Shown here: positions 15,895 to 18,587 of the stretch, one piece after another | How the letters are laid out: each line of letters opens with the position of its first letter | Numbering within the stretch: the first letter of the stretch is position 1 | From: RGIG4140 sp045655105 | Lineage (GTDB): Bacteria > Pseudomonadota > Alphaproteobacteria > CAAHEQ01 > UBA3637 | Reading direction: 5' to 3' | Assembly: GCA_045655105.1 (NCBI GenBank) | Contig: JAZOOQ010000026.1 | Coordinates: 1 to 18,587, forward strand | Length of the DNA stretch: 18,587 nucleotides | Notes under the pieces: generated by a model | Databases searched by the model: none | What the model was told of the DNA's origin: nothing | Seen by the model: only the letters and a program-made list of their open reading frames with translations | Program-made: the position numbers and the translations under genes

Positions 15895-16572
15895 TTAAAA
15901 ATCTAATTCTGCATATTTTTCAGCAGGCATAATTCCTGAAAGTTTATCATTCAACAATGGCGCAAATGAAGGACGGGATTTTATTTTCATATACCACATC
16001 TTTGCATCAGGATATTCATCCCACTCAATTTCCCCCAAATAATCCATGATTGAAATATGTGCTGCAATACCCAAATCAGCCATTGACATATTTCTCCCTG
16101 CCAAATAACTTCTATGCGCAGCCAACCAATCCAAATATAACATATAACGCTTTAAGTTTTCGCGCCCTGCTCTAATTAAAACAGAATCTGGCGTTTCCTT
16201 TGATTTTAAAGCTTTAATAACTCTTTCCCCAACAAGCGGCTTATAAACATCCATATAAAAAGAGGTGTCAAATAAATTTGTTAACCGGCGGACCTCTGCC
16301 CGACCTCTAGGCGTCTCCCCAAGTAAATTCGGCAACGTTTTAATTTCATTCAAATATTCTGAAATCGCAACATGATCAGACAAAACTGGATCATCTGGTT
16401 CAATTAATACAGGAACCTCCCCAAGAGGATTTAATTTTAAAAATTCAGGACGACGTGCCCATGGCACTTCAAAAATCGTTCCATACGGCATTCCTTTTTC
16501 AAACAACAATAAACGAACCTTTCTTGAAAAAGGACACAAAGTGTAATGATATAAAGTTCTACGTTCCGCCAT
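15895..16572 (-). CDS. fzlA: GST-fold protein, FzlA-like
   Basis: This is a 225-residue protein with a thioredoxin-fold N-terminal domain (LYHYTLCPFSRKVRLLLFEK, RRPEFLKLNPLGEVPVLIEP with the cis-Pro) and an all-helical GST C-terminal domain. The pattern throughout, including RAEVRRLTNLFD, LAGRNMSMADLGIAAHISIMDYLGEI.WDEYP, IKSRPSFAPLL and the end AEKYAELDF, fits the FzlA group. FzlA is the GST-related protein that binds FtsZ and promotes septal cell-wall synthesis in Caulobacter. The usual Glu-Ser glutathione contact is replaced (LSDHVAISEYL), in line with FzlA not being an ordinary GST. The assignment rests on remembered family features, not a search; a generic GST is the alternative. The ATG at 16572 is preferred over a GTG at 16584, since it begins right before the fold, though neither has a perfect Shine-Dalgarno sequence. 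It is the first gene of a five-gene operon. Confidence 0.8.
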   Translation of the reverse strand: MAERRTLYHYTLCPFSRKVRLLLFEKGMPYGTIFEVPWARRPEFLKLNPLGEVPVLIEPDDPVLSDHVAISEYLNEIKTLPNLLGETPRGRAEVRRLTNLFDTSFYMDVYKPLVGERVIKALKSKETPDSVLIRAGRENLKRYMLYLDWLAAHRSYLAGRNMSMADLGIAAHISIMDYLGEIEWDEYPDAKMWYMKIKSRPSFAPLLNDKLSGIMPAEKYAELDF

Positions 16573-16665
16573 AAATACCCACACTCTCTTTTACAAAATA
16601 AATAACATATTGATAAAAATAATTTTTTTTAAAATATTTAGTCACTCCCAAACATCTTGCAATGC

Positions 16666-16694
16666 ATTATAGCACTTTCATTTTTGAGATACAA
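16666..16694 (-). promoter_or_regulatory. Sigma70-type promoter for the five-gene fzlA-like operon
   Basis: Read on the - strand: TTGTAT (16694-16689), exactly 17 bases, TATAAT (16671-16666). The leader to the ATG at 16572 is about 85 bases, with no obvious hairpin. Confidence 0.72.
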
Positions 16695-16731
16695 GCATTT
16701 TATGTTAAAAAAATATTTTATTCAATTAAGA

Positions 16732-17022
16732 TTATTCACTTACGCAAACAAATCTTTCTTTAACAGGCAAAAACAATTTACAATCAAACGAAGAAACACT
16801 TTCTGAAACAGCTTTTTTGCCATTTTTTTCACATTCTTCATCTGCCAAAGCTTGACGCTCTTCTTGACTTGTAAAAACACCTGAACAAACAACTGGCGCT
16901 TCGGATTTTGAAGAACCAACTGTTGAAACCTGCCCCGCCTCTCTTCTTGCATCAACAAATGGTTCAAATTGAGCACATGCACACACAAGAAAAAAACTTA
17001 ATATAACAAAAAGCTTTTTCAT
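16732..17022 (-). CDS. Small putative lipoprotein
   Basis: The 96-residue protein opens with MKKLFVILSFFLVCACAQ, a lipoprotein signal with the lipidated Cys at 16. The mature part contains FEPFVDARREAGQ, then PVVCSG, LADEECEKNGKKA, FDCKL and FVCVSE, so four cysteines after the lipid Cys are regularly placed and could form two disulphides in the periplasm. It resembles small conserved hypothetical proteins of alphaproteobacteria, but I know no function. AAGGGA lies eight bases before the ATG at 17022. Only 20 bases separate the start from the T-tract of the carD terminator, so there is little room for a separate promoter. Expression may depend on readthrough from carD. Confidence 0.82.
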   Translation of the reverse strand: MKKLFVILSFFLVCACAQFEPFVDARREAGQVSTVGSSKSEAPVVCSGVFTSQEERQALADEECEKNGKKAVSESVSSFDCKLFLPVKERFVCVSE

Positions 17023-17042
17023 TTTATTATTCCCTTTTTATC

Positions 17043-17075
17043 AAAAAAAAGAGTGCTTAAAAATAAGCACCCTTA
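17043..17075 (-). terminator. Intrinsic terminator after carD
   Basis: On the - strand: GTGCTTA (17070-17064), loop TTTT, TAAGCAC (17059-17053), then TC and eight Ts (17050-17043). It lies just past the CarD stop at 17083 and immediately before the small lipoprotein gene, so it could allow partial readthrough. Confidence 0.75.
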
Positions 17076-17082
17076 AAAAAAA

Positions 17083-17604
17083 TTATTCGACAGAAACCCT
17101 GCTTTTCAAAATATTACTTAATTGAACAGTTGCTTCATCATCTTTTAAATTATTCACCAAAGCATATTCTGGAACAAACAAATTCATTGCTTGATCATAA
17201 ATTTGACGTTCGCTATATGTTTGTTCATTTTTTTCAGGATCTTTATATAAATCACGCATCACTTCTGCCAATTGAATTGGATCACCAGATTTAATTTTTT
17301 CTGTATATTCTTGAGATCTTCTACTCCATTGAACGCGACGCACTTTTGCTTTGCCTTTTAAAACCTTTACAGCATCAGCCATAACTGCTGGTGTTGAAAT
17401 TTGTCTTAATGAAGAAGCATCTTTTTTGATTTTTGAAAGAGGAATTTTAACCGTTGCACGATCTTTATTAAAATTAACTGACACAATATCTAATTGTTGG
17501 CCACAAACATCTTCTGATTTAATTTCAGTTACTTGACCAACTCCACGAGCTGGATATACTACAAAATCACCGGGGTTAAATGTATATTCATCTTTTGTCA
17601 TCAT
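17083..17604 (-). CDS. CarD/CdnL-family transcriptional regulator
   Basis: The 173-residue protein has an N-terminal CarD_CdnL_TRCF RNA-polymerase interaction domain (FNPGDFVVYPARGVGQVTEI near residues 9-28, then IPLSKIKK near 55-62). A helical C-terminal domain follows with the conserved WSRRSQEYTEKIKSGDP and ERQIYDQAM segments. Family members bind the RNA polymerase beta subunit and stabilise open complexes at promoters such as those for rRNA. In alphaproteobacteria the Caulobacter homologue CdnL affects growth and metabolism. Two ATG codons are adjacent: AAGGAG is three bases before the first (17604) and six before the second (17601), so the second may be the real start. It has its own promoter and terminator, and is divergent from the neighbouring tRNA gene. 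Confidence 0.95.
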   Translation of the reverse strand: MMTKDEYTFNPGDFVVYPARGVGQVTEIKSEDVCGQQLDIVSVNFNKDRATVKIPLSKIKKDASSLRQISTPAVMADAVKVLKGKAKVRRVQWSRRSQEYTEKIKSGDPIQLAEVMRDLYKDPEKNEQTYSERQIYDQAMNLFVPEYALVNNLKDDEATVQLSNILKSRVSVE

Positions 17605-17631
17605 CTACTCCTTTTCTAACTATTGTTTGGC

Positions 17632-17660
17632 AGTATAACACATTTTTTTAGGTTTGAAAA
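17632..17660 (-). promoter_or_regulatory. Candidate promoter of the carD-family gene, extended -10 type
   Basis: Read on the - strand: TTTTCA (17660-17655), 17 bases, TATACT (17637-17632), with TG one base before the -10 (extended -10). The -35 is weak, and the distance to the ATG is about 28 bases. Confidence 0.55.
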
Positions 17661-17721
17661 GGAAAAAAAGCACTTTCTTTTCCCTATTTTAGAAAAAAAG
17701 CCTTTTTAACAAAAAAAACTC

Positions 17722-17749
17722 TTGCATTTCATAAAAATATATCTATAAT
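17722..17749 (+). promoter_or_regulatory. Promoter of the tRNA gene
   Basis: TTGCAT (17722-17727), 16-base spacer, TATAAT (17744-17749), 14 bases before the mature tRNA 5' end. Confidence 0.72.
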
Positions 17750-17763
17750 ACCCCATATGGATC

Positions 17764-17840
17764 GGGCCTGTAGCTCAGTTGGTTAGAGCTGTCCGCTCAT
17801 AACGGATAGGTCGGGAGTTCGAGTCTCTCCGGGCCCACCA
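17764..17840 (+). tRNA. tRNA with CAT anticodon, probably tRNA-Ile2 (lysidine type)
   Basis: The 77-nt gene folds fully. The acceptor stem GGGCCTG pairs with CGGGCCC (one T-G wobble), the D-arm is GCTC/GAGC, and the anticodon stem GTCCG/CGGAT holds loop CTCATAA with anticodon CAT. The variable loop is AGGTC and the T-arm is GGAG-TTCGAGT-CTC-like. CCA is encoded. The sequence resembles alphaproteobacterial tRNA-Ile2, whose C34 becomes lysidine through TilS, more than elongator or initiator Met. Identity is from memory; elongator tRNA-Met is the alternative. Confidence 0.93.
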
Positions 17841-17842
17841 AT

Positions 17843-17873
17843 AAAAAAATCTCTCCTTACGAGAGATTTTTTT
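17843..17873. terminator. Intrinsic terminator after the tRNA, near-symmetric
   Basis: ATCTCTC (17849-17855), loop CTTAC, GAGAGAT (17861-17867) are flanked by A-tract and T-tract, so it reads as a terminator on both strands. It would also serve the convergent acetyltransferase gene ending at 17928. Confidence 0.85.
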
Positions 17874-17927
17874 ATTATTTAATCTTTAAAAATCTTCAAC
17901 TTAACACATTATAGTTTGAGAAACTTT

Positions 17928-18413
17928 TTAAATCTCTTTTTCAAAACAAACAAGAGGGATATCAAATCGCCAAAATTTATTTTCACCTTCAATTTGATAA
18001 AACCCCGTTTTTTCATAAAATCCGATTGAAGGGCCCTCTTTTATCGTCCAAGCAATTACTTTTTGAAACCCCTCTTCCTTCTTCATCCGAGTAAGTTCAT
18101 TAACAAAAAAACGCCCTACACCTTTCTTTTGACACTCTGGGTGAACATAAATTGCTTGAATTTCGAATGTATCCTTTCTATCCTTTGGATAAGCAAGATA
18201 AACAAATGCAACTTTTTCTTGAACTTCATCCTCTATCAAATAACACTCATTCGCTTCAATATATTTGGCAGTTCGATCAACAACATCTTCATTCACAACC
18301 AAAGAATCCAAATACTCATCTGGCAAATATCCCCTATAACACGTTTGATATGCACTCACATGGATATTTTTTAAAATTCTTGCATCTTCTGGCATCCCTT
18401 TAACTAATTTCAT
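17928..18413 (-). CDS. GNAT-family N-acetyltransferase
   Basis: The 161-residue protein is a single GNAT domain. IQAIYVHPECQKKGVGRFFV near residues 85-105 carries the acetyl-CoA pyrophosphate-binding pattern (Q-K-K-G-V-G), and a later SIGFYEKTGF holds the usual Tyr-Glu-x-x-Gly-Phe element. The N-terminal VSAYQTCYRGYLPDEYLD segment is common in GNAT proteins of the general RimI/YjcF-like type. It would transfer an acetyl group from acetyl-CoA to an amine; the substrate cannot be predicted. AAGGAGG lies about six bases upstream of the ATG at 18413. It appears monocistronic, and its stop faces the tRNA terminator. Confidence 0.92.
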   Translation of the reverse strand: MKLVKGMPEDARILKNIHVSAYQTCYRGYLPDEYLDSLVVNEDVVDRTAKYIEANECYLIEDEVQEKVAFVYLAYPKDRKDTFEIQAIYVHPECQKKGVGRFFVNELTRMKKEEGFQKVIAWTIKEGPSIGFYEKTGFYQIEGENKFWRFDIPLVCFEKEI

Positions 18414-18521
18414 TTTTCCCTCCTTTTCATCTAAATGAAAACTTAAAATTACTATTTTAAATAAGATAAAACTTTAAATTTTTCACTTAGTTATTAACTA
18501 ATCTTTAATTTTTAAATAAAA

Positions 18522-18545
18522 AATAACATATAACAATATGTTATT
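18522..18545. repeat. Perfect 10-bp AT-only-type inverted repeat
   Basis: AATAACATAT (18522-18531), spacer AACA, ATATGTTATT (18536-18545) lie in the 174-base non-coding end of the window upstream of the acetyltransferase. On the - strand it overlaps the spacer of a possible TTGAAT-17-TATTTT promoter. It could be an operator, but low complexity makes chance likely. Nothing else is seen in 18414-18587. Confidence 0.5.
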
Positions 18546-18587
18546 CAAGGATATTTTAATAAAATAGAATTAAAAATATTGAAATAT

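Noticed and set aside
17661..17700. Imperfect A/T-tract hairpin between carD and the tRNA
   Set aside because: The pairing is mostly A-T homopolymer with mismatches and no defined role; it is not distinguishable from background composition.
18063..18403. Overlapping + strand open frames opposite the acetyltransferase
   Set aside because: They have no ribosome binding site or family resemblance and lie fully antisense to a clear GNAT gene.

Overview
The window is AT-rich, gene-dense DNA that most likely comes from an alphaproteobacterium. The evidence is a tripartite LplT-PlsC-acyl-ACP synthetase fusion, a GST-fold protein that looks like the alphaproteobacterial division factor FzlA, a CarD/CdnL-type RNA polymerase regulator, a DUF5665 membrane protein, alphaproteobacterial-type PAS sensor domains and a CAT-anticodon tRNA that looks like tRNA-Ile2. 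Leucine-rich-repeat and ankyrin-repeat proteins, plus low GC, suggest a host- or protist-associated lineage (inference). No mobile element, CRISPR array or rRNA was seen, and no stretch longer than about 190 bases lacks a gene.

Positions 1-4200 (+ strand) hold an accessory block: a large leucine-rich-repeat protein whose start is not resolved at the left edge, then two DUF805 membrane proteins with very different extra tails. A strong bidirectional terminator (4219-4246) separates it from a minus-strand locus (4312-6508) encoding a HELKH zinc-metallopeptidase-like protein and an ankyrin-repeat protein. These two frames appear to be one 728-residue gene split by an exact 10-bp tandem duplication (5869-5888). 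This is the most striking observation in the window. The ankyrin part also carries an in-frame 486-bp internal duplication.

Positions 6633-11783 (- strand) are an envelope-lipid operon, aas-gpsA-uppS: lysophospholipid import and reacylation, glycerol-3-phosphate synthesis and undecaprenyl diphosphate synthesis. Diverging from it on the + strand is a membrane-anchored PAS protein (12001-13089) that has no kinase domain. A shared bidirectional hairpin (13121-13157) ends both it and the next operon.

Positions 13171-16572 (- strand) form a five-gene operon behind a good sigma70 promoter (16666-16694): a GST-fold FzlA-like protein, a lipoprotein, a GT4 glycosyltransferase, a DUF5665 membrane protein and a short UDP-glucose-dehydrogenase-like protein without the C-terminal UDP-binding domain. 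Upstream lie a second small lipoprotein, a CarD-family regulator with its own terminator, a divergent tRNA with promoter and terminator, and a GNAT acetyltransferase. The last 174 bases are non-coding and contain one perfect AT-only inverted repeat.
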